This document shows positions 17,942-27,857 of a stretch of 64,000 bases of DNA, one piece after another. A model generated the notes under the pieces. That model saw only the letters and a list, made by a program, of their open reading frames with translations, had not been told where the DNA came from and ran no database searches. The translations under genes and the position numbers were made by a program. The stretch is from contig NZ_LDOV01000021.1 in assembly GCF_001029435.1 (NCBI RefSeq), forward strand, positions 54,073-118,072, given 5' to 3'. The stretch is from Photobacterium aphoticum. Lineage in GTDB: Bacteria; Pseudomonadota; Gammaproteobacteria; Enterobacterales; Vibrionaceae. Position 1 is the stretch's first letter. The number at the start of each line of letters is the position of its first letter.

Positions 17942-20047
17942 ATGAAACAGAAACTCGCTCCGATCTTTCGAGCATTAGCCAAGGGTCAGCTCGGCGTCCC
18001 GCTGTTGCTGATGACGATTTTGGCCATGGTGATCCTGCCTATTCCGGCCATCGTGCTGGATATGCTGTTCACCTTCAACATCGTACTGGCCCTGCTGGTC
18101 ATGCTGATCAGTGTGTACAGCCGCAAGCCGCTCGACTTCTCGGTGTTCCCGAGCATCTTGCTGGTCGCGACCTTGTTACGTCTGGCGCTGAACGTGGCCT
18201 CGACCCGTATCGTCTTGCTGGAAGGCCACCTTGGCGGGGATGCCGCCGGTAAGGTGATCCAGGCCTTCGGTGACGTGGTGATCGGCGGTAACTACGTGGT
18301 CGGTGTGGTGGTCTTCGTCATTCTGATGATCATCAACTTCGTGGTAGTGACCAAAGGGGGCGAGCGTATCTCCGAGGTGAGCGCGCGCTTTACCCTGGAC
18401 GCGATGCCGGGCAAACAGATGGCCATCGATGCGGATCTGAACGCCGGCATTCTTGACCACCAAGGGGCCAAGTTGCGCCGTGAGGAAGTGGCCAAAGAAG
18501 CGGACTTCTACGGCTCGATGGACGGTGCGTCCAAGTTCGTTCGCGGTGATGCCATTGCCGGTATGCTGATCCTGTTCATCAACCTGATCGGGGGTGTCAG
18601 CATTGGTGTGTTCCAGTTTGGCCTGACCTTTGGCGATGCCTTCCAGACCTACGCCCTGCTGACCATCGGTGACGGTCTGGTGGCACAGATCCCATCCCTG
18701 TTGCTGGCGACCTCTGCCGCCATCATCGTGACCCGCGTGGCGGACAACAACAACCTGTCCGATCAAATTACCAAGCAGGTTCTGGCCTCACCAACGGCCT
18801 TGTTTGTGGTGTCCGGCATCATGCTGGTACTGGGTTTGATCCCGGGCATGCCACACATGGCCTTCTTGGGCTTCAGTGCAGTGGTCGGCTTCGCCGGCTG
18901 GCGGATGCGCGAGTTTCAGGCCGCCCCAGAAATTGACGATGCGGATCTGCAGCGCGCAGAAGAAATCGTGGAGCAAAACACTCAGCCGGAAAGCAAAGAG
19001 CTGGTCAGCAGCGACATTCCTCACATCCATGCCATGAACCTGCATGTGGGCTACCGCTTAGTCAGCCTGATTGACCGTCAGCAAGGGGCGGAGCTGCTCA
19101 ACCGCTTATTGGGGATCCGCAAAACCCTGACCGAGCAACGCGGCTTTGTGATCCCGCATATTCATATCCGTGACGATCTGGCGCTCAATGCTAACCAGTA
19201 CCAAATCACGGTACGCGGTGCGGTGGCCGTGAGTGCGGAAGTGGAAGTCGACAAGCTGCTGGCGATCAACCCGGGGCAAGTATACGGCAACGTGGATGGC
19301 ATCCTGACCAAAGATCCGGCCTATGGCATGGAAGCGGTATGGATCAGCACCAGCGACAAAGACAAGGCCGTCAACCTCGGTTATACCGTGGTCGATCACG
19401 CCACCATCATTTCGACCCATGTCAGTAAGGTGATTAACGATCACATTGAAGACATTCTGGGACCGGTGGAAGTGAACGGCATTCTGGAACGCCTGAGTAC
19501 GGTCAACAGCAAGCTGGCCGATGATCTGCAAAACAAGCTGACCCACCAGCAACTGCTGCGGGTTTTCCGCCAGCTCACCATTGATGGTGTGCCGCTGTCA
19601 GACATGGTCACCATCGCCAACTCCCTGGTGGAATCAGCCGAGCTGACCAAAGATCCCATCCTGCTGGCAGCAGATGTGCGCTGTGTACTGCGCCGTGTGA
19701 TCCTGGCCAGTCTGATCGGTGCCCGTACCGACGTACCGGCCCTGACCTTGTCGAACGAGCTGGAAAACATTCTGTTGGGCGCCCTGAGTCAGGCCCAGGC
19801 CGGCGGCCATGTGCAGCTGGATGGCTTTACCCTTGAGCCAAGCGTGATTGAGAAACTGCAACGCAGCCTGCCGGAAGCATTAGACAACATGCGCCTGAAC
19901 GGCCACCCGCCTATCCTGCTGGTGATGCCACAACTGCGCCCGCTATTAGCGCGCTATGCCCGCATCTGCTCTCGCGGCTTGCAGGTGTTGTCCTTTAACG
20001 AAATCCCGGATAACCGCAGTGTTTCGGTGGTGGGGCACTTGGGGTGA
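17942..20047 (+). CDS. flhA: Flagellar export protein FlhA (lateral system)
   Basis: A 701-residue membrane protein that forms the nonameric export ring. The N-terminal part has multiple membrane helices and the FHIPEP signature region (KGGERISEVSARFTLDAMPG, KQMAIDADLNAG). The cytoplasmic domain binds chaperone-substrate complexes. It is the last gene of the operon: an intrinsic terminator follows, and no flhF, flhG, fliA or che genes do, unlike in polar loci. Confidence 0.96.
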   Translation: MKQKLAPIFRALAKGQLGVPLLLMTILAMVILPIPAIVLDMLFTFNIVLALLVMLISVYSRKPLDFSVFPSILLVATLLRLALNVASTRIVLLEGHLGGDAAGKVIQAFGDVVIGGNYVVGVVVFVILMIINFVVVTKGGERISEVSARFTLDAMPGKQMAIDADLNAGILDHQGAKLRREEVAKEADFYGSMDGASKFVRGDAIAGMLILFINLIGGVSIGVFQFGLTFGDAFQTYALLTIGDGLVAQIPSLLLATSAAIIVTRVADNNNLSDQITKQVLASPTALFVVSGIMLVLGLIPGMPHMAFLGFSAVVGFAGWRMREFQAAPEIDDADLQRAEEIVEQNTQPESKELVSSDIPHIHAMNLHVGYRLVSLIDRQQGAELLNRLLGIRKTLTEQRGFVIPHIHIRDDLALNANQYQITVRGAVAVSAEVEVDKLLAINPGQVYGNVDGILTKDPAYGMEAVWISTSDKDKAVNLGYTVVDHATIISTHVSKVINDHIEDILGPVEVNGILERLSTVNSKLADDLQNKLTHQQLLRVFRQLTIDGVPLSDMVTIANSLVESAELTKDPILLAADVRCVLRRVILASLIGARTDVPALTLSNELENILLGALSQAQAGGHVQLDGFTLEPSVIEKLQRSLPEALDNMRLNGHPPILLVMPQLRPLLARYARICSRGLQVLSFNEIPDNRSVSVVGHLG

Positions 20048-20106
20048 GCCTGCCCTAGCGCCCAAACGCTTCATGCCTGGCACCGAAAGCCTCGCCCCTC
20101 AGACAC

Positions 20107-20136
20107 AAAAGCTCAGCCATCCCGCTGAGCTTTTTT
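20107..20136. terminator. Bidirectional terminator between flhA and crbS
   Basis: The stem GCTCAGC (20111-20117) pairs with GCTGAGC (20124-20130) around a 6-nt loop. It is flanked by an A-run on the left and a T-run on the right, so it can stop both flhA and crbS transcripts. It marks the edge of the flagellar cluster. Confidence 0.88.
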
Positions 20137-20150
20137 CTTTCTGTCGTCAA

Positions 20151-23100
20151 TTACACCGATGCCCCCAAAGAAGGCGCAGACTGGGAGGGCGCATGCTGGG
20201 TCAGCAAAGTGCGCAACTTCAGCGGTTTCACCGGTTTGCTGATAAAGGTAAAGCCATGCCCTTCAATGGTCTTGCGGGTTTCTTCCGTGCGATCAGCACT
20301 GATCACCGCACCACAGAAGGTTTTGCCTAAACGCAAACTGCATTGCTGTAACACCTGCAACCCCGTTTCCCCGTTCGCCAGATGGTAGTCACTCAACACA
20401 AAGTCCGGTTGCCAGTCATCCTGCAGTTGCTGCATGGCCGCGACCACGGTTTCTGCCAGTCGCACCTCGCAGCCCCAGCGACTGAGCAAGGTGTCCATAC
20501 CACGCAAAATGTCGGGCTCGTTGTCCACACACAAGATCCGTAATCCCGATAGCGGCGTGCGGGTCTCAGCCACGGCTTTCACCACCGGCGTCACTACCAC
20601 CCCGCGTCGCACACTCAGTGCAAACACCGTGCCTTGCCCCGGCCAGGAGCGCAGCGATAACGGATGATCCAGCACCCGGCTGATCCCCCGCGCAATCGCC
20701 AGCCCCAGCCCGAGGCCATGTTCGCTGCCGCTGTGTTCAATCCGGGTGAACTCATCAAAAATATGGGCCTGCTTGGAGGCGGGGATCCCCGGTCCGTTAT
20801 CCCACACTTCCACCTGTAACTGCGTCCCTTTACGCCGCACGCCCAGCACTACCTTGCCGTTGGGGTTATAGCGAAACGCGTTAGTCAGAAAGTTCTGCAA
20901 TGCGCGGCGCAGCAGTTTGGGATCAGAGTGGATCACCGCCTCACTGTGCACCACATCAAAGGTGATCCCCTGCTGGCGGGCAATGGCCCCGAATTCCGCG
21001 CTTAAGGTTTCCAGTACCTCGCGAATAGGAAAGGCATGCACATTGACCTGCAATTTCCCCGCTTCTAAGCGGGACACATCCAACAAGTCGCCAATCAAAT
21101 CTTCCGCCGCCCCGAGCGCACTTTCTATATGCCGGGCCAATTGCGCGCTTTCCTTATCACTCGCCACTTCCGATAAGGTGGAAGAAAACAACCGTGCGGC
21201 ATTGAGCGGCTGCATCAGATCGTGACTGACCGCCGCCAGAAAACGGCTTTTGGAATGGGCCTGCTGCTCGGCCTGCTGAGTGGCAACCACCAGTTTGCGG
21301 TTCAAGGCTTCCAACTCACTGGTACGGCGGCGCACCCGATCTTCCAAGGTTTCATTGGCTTCTTTCAGCGCCTGCTCGGCATGACGGAATTGGGTGATGT
21401 CGGTAAAGCTCATTACAAACCCGCCGCCGGGCATCGGGTTGCCCTGCACTTCAATCACCTGCCCGTCCTGACGAATACGCGATGAAGTATGGGCGGTGCC
21501 CATCTTCAGGTGTTCAACCCGCTTGGCCACATGTAACTCCGGATCGCCCGGGCCACATAAGCCCAGTTCGGCATTGTGGCGGATCACTTCGGCAATCGGT
21601 CGCCCGACCTGGATCAGCCCCGGCGGGAAGGTAAACAATTCCAGATAACGCTGGTTCCACGCCACCAGCCGCAGTTGTTTATCCACCACCGCGATGCCCT
21701 GGCTGATGTGCTCAATCGCCCCCTGCAACAAGCCCCGGCTGAAATCAAACAGCTCAGAGGCTTCATCCACAATGGTCGCCACTTCTTCCAGTTGCATCTT
21801 GCGCCCCTGTAAAGCAGAGGTCAGCACCAAACGGGCGGAGGACGCGCCAAATACGCCCGCCAGTACCCGCTCGGTATGGCGGATCAAGGTGGACGGCGCC
21901 TGCTGATCCGGCGACAACCCGTGGCTCTCCTCCTCATTCCCGCCATCCGATGTGCCCATGGCAACGTGACCATCCCGCTTATATGGCTCCGGCTCATATT
22001 GCTCCCGATATAGCCGGAAAGCCTGACGCACCCGCTGACGCCCGACAAAACGGGCCGCCAACATTTCCAACTCGCCCACCGTCACCCGGGTCTGGTACAA
22101 GCTGGTGTCCTCATCCCCGCTTTCCGGTAATGGCGCGCCCACAAACGCCGCCGCCTGTAATCGCTCGGTCAGTGACGAGCGGGTCAGCAGCGAGATCCCC
22201 ACATACAAGCCGGTATTGACCAGCAGGCTCAGCAGCATGCCCCAGTCCACGGCAGATAACTCCGCCAACAACGGCCATGCCGGCGGCGTCAGCATCCACA
22301 ACAGCACATTGGTCTCACTGGTGCCCGCCAGCATCTGGGTTTGTCCCATCATGGTAATGGCCCAGATGGAAATCCCGCCCGCCAGTCCCGCATACACCCC
22401 TTTGCGGTTCCCCTCTCGCCAGTAGATGCCGCCCAGCAACGCCGGCGCAAATTGGGCAATGGCCGCAAACGACAACAACCCGATCGCCGATAACGACGGG
22501 ATCTCCCCCAAGACCTGATAAAAACCCCACGCCGCCAGCAGCAATAAAGCGATCAACACGCGACGTACCGTCAGCAGCAACCCGGAAAACGCACTGAACT
22601 GACGGCCTGACATGCGCATTCGTCGCAGTAACAGCGGCAGCACCAAGTCATTGGACACCATGATCGCCAGCGCAATGGTCGAGACAATCACCATGCCGCT
22701 GGCGGCCGACGTGCCGCCCAAATACGCCAACAGCGCAATGCCTTCCGCCCCCTGCTGGAGCGGCAGGTTGATGACATAGGTATCGGCCGGCACCTGCGGC
22801 AGCAAGAACTGCCCCGCCAGGGCCAGTGGCACCACGAAGATCCCCATCAGCAATAAATAACCGGGGAAGACCCAACGGGCACGATGCAGATCTTGGGCCT
22901 GCTCGTTTTCAACAATGGTGGTATGGAACTGACGCGGCAGACAGATGATCGCGGCCATGGTGAATAAGGTATGGATCAGCAAACTGCCGATCTGCGGCGG
23001 TGCCGGTTGCCATTGGCTCAGCGGCATCACCGGCGTGCCGGCATGTGACCACAGCAGATACAGGGCAAAAAAACCGACCAGCATAAAAGCAGCCAGTTTG

Positions 23101-23723
23101 ACCAACGATTCAAACGCCACCGCCATCATCATGCCGCGATGGTGCTCGGTGGTATCAATATGGCGTGTGCCAAACAGCACGGTAAATATTGCCAGCCCCA
23201 ATGTCACCAACCAGGCAATGTCGGCCTGTCCGCTGCCCATGCTGGCCTCACCCATCGGTGTGGCCAGCACACTCGTGCCTATCGATGGCGCGACTTGTGA
23301 CAACCCCATGGTGATCCCCCGCAATTGCAGGGCGATATAAGGCAGAATACCGATCACGGCGATCACCGTGACAGTCACCGCTAAGCCTTGGGATTTGCCA
23401 TAACGGGCCGCGATGAAATCAGCAATCGAGGTGATGTGCTCGCGCTTGGCAATCAGAATGAGCCGGGCAAGAATGCGCCAGCCGAGGGTGAAGACGAGAA
23501 TGGGCGCCACATAGATGGGCAGAAACGACCAGAGATCCCGGCTGGCCTGACCGACCGTGCCGTAAAAGGTCCATGAGGTGCAGTACACCGCAATGGATAA
23601 ACTGTAAATCCACGGCCGCCAGCGGGCCATCCATTGCGCTTTACGATCGCCATACCACGCGATCCAGAACAGTAGCCCGAGGTAGGCCAATGTCACCAGC
23701 ACGACCATCCATCCCTGTGCCAT
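20151..23723 (-). CDS. crbS: Hybrid sensor histidine kinase CrbS (SLC5 transporter-like)
   Basis: An 1190-residue membrane kinase. Residues 1-530 form a sodium/solute symporter-like (SLC5) domain with about 13 helices. A STAC-like linker follows, then a PAS domain (about 690-800), a HisKA domain with phospho-His834 (AVSHDLMQPLNAARLF), an ATPase domain (DNGPGIP near 975; GLGLGLAIARG), and a C-terminal receiver with Asp1112 (VLSDYHL) and Lys1163. This matches CrbS, which with the unlinked regulator CrbR activates acs in Vibrio cholerae (the acetate switch). Residues about 595-640 look like a hydrophilic insert within the linker. acs lies 4.4 kb to the right. Confidence 0.88.
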   Translation of the reverse strand: MAQGWMVVLVTLAYLGLLFWIAWYGDRKAQWMARWRPWIYSLSIAVYCTSWTFYGTVGQASRDLWSFLPIYVAPILVFTLGWRILARLILIAKREHITSIADFIAARYGKSQGLAVTVTVIAVIGILPYIALQLRGITMGLSQVAPSIGTSVLATPMGEASMGSGQADIAWLVTLGLAIFTVLFGTRHIDTTEHHRGMMMAVAFESLVKLAAFMLVGFFALYLLWSHAGTPVMPLSQWQPAPPQIGSLLIHTLFTMAAIICLPRQFHTTIVENEQAQDLHRARWVFPGYLLLMGIFVVPLALAGQFLLPQVPADTYVINLPLQQGAEGIALLAYLGGTSAASGMVIVSTIALAIMVSNDLVLPLLLRRMRMSGRQFSAFSGLLLTVRRVLIALLLLAAWGFYQVLGEIPSLSAIGLLSFAAIAQFAPALLGGIYWREGNRKGVYAGLAGGISIWAITMMGQTQMLAGTSETNVLLWMLTPPAWPLLAELSAVDWGMLLSLLVNTGLYVGISLLTRSSLTERLQAAAFVGAPLPESGDEDTSLYQTRVTVGELEMLAARFVGRQRVRQAFRLYREQYEPEPYKRDGHVAMGTSDGGNEEESHGLSPDQQAPSTLIRHTERVLAGVFGASSARLVLTSALQGRKMQLEEVATIVDEASELFDFSRGLLQGAIEHISQGIAVVDKQLRLVAWNQRYLELFTFPPGLIQVGRPIAEVIRHNAELGLCGPGDPELHVAKRVEHLKMGTAHTSSRIRQDGQVIEVQGNPMPGGGFVMSFTDITQFRHAEQALKEANETLEDRVRRRTSELEALNRKLVVATQQAEQQAHSKSRFLAAVSHDLMQPLNAARLFSSTLSEVASDKESAQLARHIESALGAAEDLIGDLLDVSRLEAGKLQVNVHAFPIREVLETLSAEFGAIARQQGITFDVVHSEAVIHSDPKLLRRALQNFLTNAFRYNPNGKVVLGVRRKGTQLQVEVWDNGPGIPASKQAHIFDEFTRIEHSGSEHGLGLGLAIARGISRVLDHPLSLRSWPGQGTVFALSVRRGVVVTPVVKAVAETRTPLSGLRILCVDNEPDILRGMDTLLSRWGCEVRLAETVVAAMQQLQDDWQPDFVLSDYHLANGETGLQVLQQCSLRLGKTFCGAVISADRTEETRKTIEGHGFTFISKPVKPLKLRTLLTQHAPSQSAPSLGASV

Positions 23724-23843
23724 GCATCATCCTTGAAAATTGTTAACAGATTGTGTTCACCAGTGTAACCAAAGCGCCCTCACACACCAATCTGAGGGAT
23801 CACAGATTTAAGGCGAAGACACCGATATGAAAACTGGACACAT

Positions 23844-23871
23844 AAAAAAACGGGCACCTGAGGTGCCCGTT
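23844..23871 (-). terminator. Terminator of the MFS transporter gene
   Basis: The 10-bp stem AACGGGCACC / GGTGCCCGTT has a 3-nt loop. On the leftward transcript it is followed by a run of seven T. It lies 32 bp beyond the MFS stop codon and isolates crbS from that transcript. Confidence 0.9.
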
Positions 23872-23902
23872 AAAAGAAATGCGCGTGAAGCGTTAGCGTC
23901 AA

Positions 23903-25102
23903 TTACTGTGCTGGCTCTTGCACGCTGTCTGATACAGGGGGTTGAGACGCTGCAGTTGCACGTCCAGCCGGTTCAATTTTCATGAACAGTGCCGGCAGAC
24001 CCATCAGCGCCATCACCCAGAACACATTACCGCCCCATGCACCGTACAACCAACCACTCACCGCCGTCATCAGGGCCATGAATGCGCCCATTGGCAGCGC
24101 GTTATACAACGCCTGCAAGGCCACCATCTGGTTGCTTTGTGCCTGCTGGATATAACGGATTGTCGCCAGGTGCGCCGCCGCAAAGGTCACCCCGTGCAAC
24201 GCCTGCGCGGCAAACAATACCGGCAGCTCCATGATGCTGGCGGTGATCCCCCAGCGGATCATCACCCCCACCGCCGCCAGACGGAACATCGCCATCACAC
24301 TCCAGCCGGCAAACAGGCGCTGACTCAGGGCAAACACGGCCACTTCCGCCACCACACTGAAGCTCCACAGGTAACCAATCACATCTTCGCTGTAACCGGC
24401 ACCTTTCCAGTAAATGGCACTGAAACTGTAATACGCCGCATGGCTCCCTTGCAGCAAGGCAATGATACCCAGAAAACGCAGTACCGCCGGGGTGCGCAGC
24501 ATCTGCAACAACGCCGGGCGGCCTTGGGTCTGGCTTTCAGGCTCTGACACCGGCACGATGGTCGGTGCACGCAGGGTAAACAGCAACATCGCCACCAAGC
24601 CCACCACCGCGACCCACGGGATCACGTTCGGATCATATTTCGCCGCCAGCAGGCCCACCACGGTCGAGCCGGCAATAAACGCCACCGATCCCCACAGACG
24701 GGTACGACCATAGTCGAGGTGCCCTTCTTTGGCGTAGTAGTTGGTCAGTGAATCTGACAGCGGCACAATCGGCCCCATCATCATGTTGTACAAGACGGTG
24801 ATGATCGCCAGCACCCACACATTACTGCCGCAATAGATGTAAGCGATACAGCTGATCAACGCCGCCACCCCAAAGACCCGCAGGGCCGGGATAAGGTGCT
24901 CGACTTTATGGATACGCGGTGTGATCAAGAGGTTGGCTAAACAGCGCACACCAAAACCCAATCCCAACAACAAACCGATGTGTGAGGCGCTAACGCCTAA
25001 ATGCGCGAGCCATAAGGCCCAAAAAGGAAGATACACACCGTAATTAAAGAAGAACCCGAGCAGGTACTGCGAGGTCCATCCATAGGGGCTACTTCTAAAC
25101 AT
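23903..25102 (-). CDS. MFS transporter, HcaT-like
   Basis: A 399-residue protein with about 12 hydrophobic segments in the MFS arrangement. It resembles the nucleoside/3-phenylpropionate-type group (WTSQYLLGFFFNYGVYLPFW at the N-terminus; DYGRTRLWGSVAFIAGSTVV after helix 4). E. coli HcaT is annotated as a 3-phenylpropionate transporter. Substrate cannot be inferred from sequence, and the acetate neighbourhood (crbS, acs) suggests a carboxylate only weakly. It is divergent from the DUF294 gene. Confidence 0.75.
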   Translation of the reverse strand: MFRSSPYGWTSQYLLGFFFNYGVYLPFWALWLAHLGVSASHIGLLLGLGFGVRCLANLLITPRIHKVEHLIPALRVFGVAALISCIAYIYCGSNVWVLAIITVLYNMMMGPIVPLSDSLTNYYAKEGHLDYGRTRLWGSVAFIAGSTVVGLLAAKYDPNVIPWVAVVGLVAMLLFTLRAPTIVPVSEPESQTQGRPALLQMLRTPAVLRFLGIIALLQGSHAAYYSFSAIYWKGAGYSEDVIGYLWSFSVVAEVAVFALSQRLFAGWSVMAMFRLAAVGVMIRWGITASIMELPVLFAAQALHGVTFAAAHLATIRYIQQAQSNQMVALQALYNALPMGAFMALMTAVSGWLYGAWGGNVFWVMALMGLPALFMKIEPAGRATAASQPPVSDSVQEPAQ

Positions 25103-25284
25103 GCCATGTCCTATTCAGCGGAAAAGAGAGTCGGAAAGCGCCTATTATGCCTGTAAGCATGAAGCGTCCCAATGAAATAATCGTTTGCGTTTTTTTCCTC
25201 TTTTTTGTCGCCCTCGCCCCATTTTTCACTGCCTGTCGCCCTCTTTTCGCCCTCTAACCCGTACGCTGCGCACCGCAACGTAGA

Positions 25285-25304
25285 CTAAAGTCGTCTGGTA
25301 TAAC
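25285..25304 (+). promoter_or_regulatory. CTAAAGTC motif next to a -10-like TATAAC
   Basis: The octamer CTAAAGTC (25285-25292) lies 6 bases upstream of TATAAC (25299-25304) in the divergent MFS/DUF294 region. The same octamer occurs upstream of acs at 28004-28011. It may be a shared regulator site, perhaps for CrbR, but this is a guess from repetition alone. Confidence 0.3.
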
Positions 25305-25370
25305 CCCCTCAATCCGCTGACACTGCATACAGGCCAATGTTATGGATGCCCTGCCTGCGGAGACCACGCC

Positions 25371-27179
25371 ATGTCCGATGCTTTTGATACCTCCCTGCCC
25401 CCGTTTGACTGCCTAACGGCGATCCAACAACAGCAACTGCGTGAGGCGCTGGATGTAGCCTATTATCGCCACGGGGAAACCTTGATTGAGGCCGGCCATG
25501 ACAGTGAATCGCTCCTGATCATTATAAAAGGCAGCGTGGAAGAGCGCGCGGAGGACGGACAGGAAGTGTTTGCCCATTACACCGCCGATGACTTGTTGGA
25601 TGTGCGCGCCCTGCTGGAGCCGCCTTGTCGCCACCGCTATACCGCCTTAGAAGACACCTTGTGCTACCTGCTGCCCAGGCCACTCTTTCTGCGCTTCTAT
25701 CAGGCCAACCGCCAGTTCGCCGCGTACTTTGACAGTGATTTGGCCCGCCGCCAGCAATGGCTGGACAATGCGCAGCAACAACAGAACCTGGCCGAGTTTA
25801 TCCTCACCAAAATTGATCACAGCAATATTCAGCCCTGCCTGCTGCTGCCACGCGACTGCAGCCTGAAACACGCCACCGAACAATTGCAGCACCAGCGGTT
25901 GGATGCCGCACTGGTAGAAGCGGGCAACGGCCAACCTTATGGCATCATCACCCGGACCAACCTGCTGCACGCCGTGATGCTGGAGCAGCGCACACCCGAC
26001 AGCCCGATTGGTGCGGTGGCGACGGCGCCGGTGATCAGTGTCCGCGAAGGGGATTACCTGTTTAACGCCATGCTGGCGATGACCCGCCACAAGGTGAAAC
26101 GGGTCTCGGTGCTGGCCGCCCACGACGAGACCCTGGTCGGCATGCTCAACCTCACTCAGGTGCTGAGCCTGTTCTCCACCCACTCCCATGTACTGACCCT
26201 GCAAATCGCCCGCGCCAACACGGTGGACGAGCTGGCCTTTGCTGCCCACAGCCAGCACAAGTTAGTCGAAACCCTGTTTAACAACGGTATTCACACCCGC
26301 TTTGTGATGGAGCTGATCGCCACCGTCAATGAGCAAATTATCGAGAAAGCCTTTCGCTTGGTGGTGCCCGAGGCCTACCAGTCAGCCTGTTGTTTGTTGG
26401 TGATGGGATCGGAAGGACGGGGGGAGCAAATACTGAAAACCGATCAGGATAACGCCCTGATCGTCGCCGACGACACCGACTGGCCAGCGCGAGACACGGT
26501 GCTGGCAACCCTGACCGACACCCTGCACCAACTCGGCTACCCGCTGTGCCCGGGCAAGGTTATGGTCAACAACCCTGACTGGGTGAAAACACAAAGTGAG
26601 TGGTTACACACATTATCCCGTTGGGCCGACAGCGGCAGCGCACAATGGCTGATGCAACTGGCGATTTTTGCTGACAGCCATGCAGTGGCCGGCGATGTCA
26701 GCCTGCTCGCCCCGTTGAAACGCCAGCTGCAGCAACACATGGCCAATCACACCCAACGACTCAGTGCCTTCACCCGACCGGCACTGCAATTTACCGTGCC
26801 GCTGACCTTGTTTGGTCACCTGAAGGCGGATAAAGCCGGACTGGATATCAAACAAGGAGGGATTTTCCCGATTGTGCACGGCTGTCGAGCCTTGGCGCTG
26901 GAACAGGGCATTGATGACAACAACACCTTTACCCGCATCGAGCAACTCGCCGAGCGCAACGTGCTGGAAGCCAGTACTGCGTCCAACCTCAGTGAAGCCT
27001 TAAAACTGTTTATTAAACTGCGGCTGCGCCAGCAACTGGCCCATGACGGGGATGGCCTGCAACACCATTTGGATCTCCGTCGGCTGAGTCGGGCGGAGCG
27101 GGATCTGCTGCGCCACAGCCTGCATGTGGTGAAAAAATTTAAAGCCTGGCTCGCGTATCACTATCAGATCCGAGACTAA
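25371..27179 (+). CDS. Cyclic-nucleotide-binding / CBS / DUF294 nucleotidyltransferase-like protein
   Basis: A 602-residue cytoplasmic signalling protein. Residues about 10-130 are a cNMP-binding-like domain, about 150-275 a CBS pair, about 300-430 a DUF294 putative nucleotidyltransferase domain with the signature GSEGRGEQILKTDQDNALI, and the rest a DUF294 C-terminal substrate-binding-like domain. GS plus DQD is the active-site pattern of polymerase-beta-like transferases. The partner is probably the adjacent exonuclease, 48 bp downstream, with which it is widely paired near acs. The substrate is unknown. Confidence 0.85.
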   Translation: MSDAFDTSLPPFDCLTAIQQQQLREALDVAYYRHGETLIEAGHDSESLLIIIKGSVEERAEDGQEVFAHYTADDLLDVRALLEPPCRHRYTALEDTLCYLLPRPLFLRFYQANRQFAAYFDSDLARRQQWLDNAQQQQNLAEFILTKIDHSNIQPCLLLPRDCSLKHATEQLQHQRLDAALVEAGNGQPYGIITRTNLLHAVMLEQRTPDSPIGAVATAPVISVREGDYLFNAMLAMTRHKVKRVSVLAAHDETLVGMLNLTQVLSLFSTHSHVLTLQIARANTVDELAFAAHSQHKLVETLFNNGIHTRFVMELIATVNEQIIEKAFRLVVPEAYQSACCLLVMGSEGRGEQILKTDQDNALIVADDTDWPARDTVLATLTDTLHQLGYPLCPGKVMVNNPDWVKTQSEWLHTLSRWADSGSAQWLMQLAIFADSHAVAGDVSLLAPLKRQLQQHMANHTQRLSAFTRPALQFTVPLTLFGHLKADKAGLDIKQGGIFPIVHGCRALALEQGIDDNNTFTRIEQLAERNVLEASTASNLSEALKLFIKLRLRQQLAHDGDGLQHHLDLRRLSRAERDLLRHSLHVVKKFKAWLAYHYQIRD

Positions 27180-27227
27180 AGAAAGTCAGAAATAAGAGAG
27201 TAAAGAGGCTAAAGAGGAGGAAGCGCC

Positions 27228-27857
27228 ATGAATACTTTGCAACGCTGGTGGTACCAACACCGTTACCGTGGCACCGACTACGCCCCGCTCTTTGCCCGCT
27301 ATCAAGGGGATGAATTGGTCTCGCTCGATTGTGAAACCACCAGCCTGGATCCGCAACGGGCTGAATTGGTGACCATTGCCGCCACCCGCATTCGCGCCAA
27401 CCGTATTCTCACCAGCCAGTCACTCCACCTGACCTTGCGGGCACCGACCAGCCTGACAGGGGAGTCTGTGGCCGTGCATGGCATTCGCCACCAAGATTGC
27501 CAACAGGGGCTCGACACCCAACAGGCACTCGCCACCTTGCTGGCATTTATCGGTAATCGGCCCTTGGTGGGCTACCACATTCGCTATGATAAGACGATTC
27601 TTGACCGTTATTTTCGCCAGCACTTCGACTTTCCGCTACCCAACAAACTGGTGGAGATCAGCCACCTCTATCATGAACAACTGGAGCGCCAGTTACCCAA
27701 CGCCTATTTCGACCTCAGTTTAGAGGCCATCAGCCGCCATCTGGATCTCCCCGTGCGCCCGCGCCACGACGCGCTGCAGGACACCATCACTGCTGCCATG
27801 ATCTATGTCCGGCTCACGCACGGTGATCGCCCGGCCCTCTCGCTCCTGCGTAGTTAG
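27228..27857 (+). CDS. DnaQ-like 3'-5' exonuclease
   Basis: A 209-residue DEDDh exonuclease resembling the epsilon subunit of DNA polymerase III. ExoI motif LDCETTSLDP supplies the first Asp and Glu, ExoII is VGYHIRYDKTILDRYF, and ExoIII is RHDALQDT with the catalytic His and Asp. It lacks the polymerase-binding tail of true epsilon, so it is more likely a repair or RNA-processing nuclease. Probably co-transcribed with the upstream DUF294 gene (GAGGAGG ribosome site). Confidence 0.85.
   Translation: MNTLQRWWYQHRYRGTDYAPLFARYQGDELVSLDCETTSLDPQRAELVTIAATRIRANRILTSQSLHLTLRAPTSLTGESVAVHGIRHQDCQQGLDTQQALATLLAFIGNRPLVGYHIRYDKTILDRYFRQHFDFPLPNKLVEISHLYHEQLERQLPNAYFDLSLEAISRHLDLPVRPRHDALQDTITAAMIYVRLTHGDRPALSLLRS

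Noticed and set aside
18176..18766. A 196-codon open frame opposite flhA
   Set aside because: It lies wholly antisense to a conserved gene and shows composition expected from the reverse complement of membrane-protein codons.
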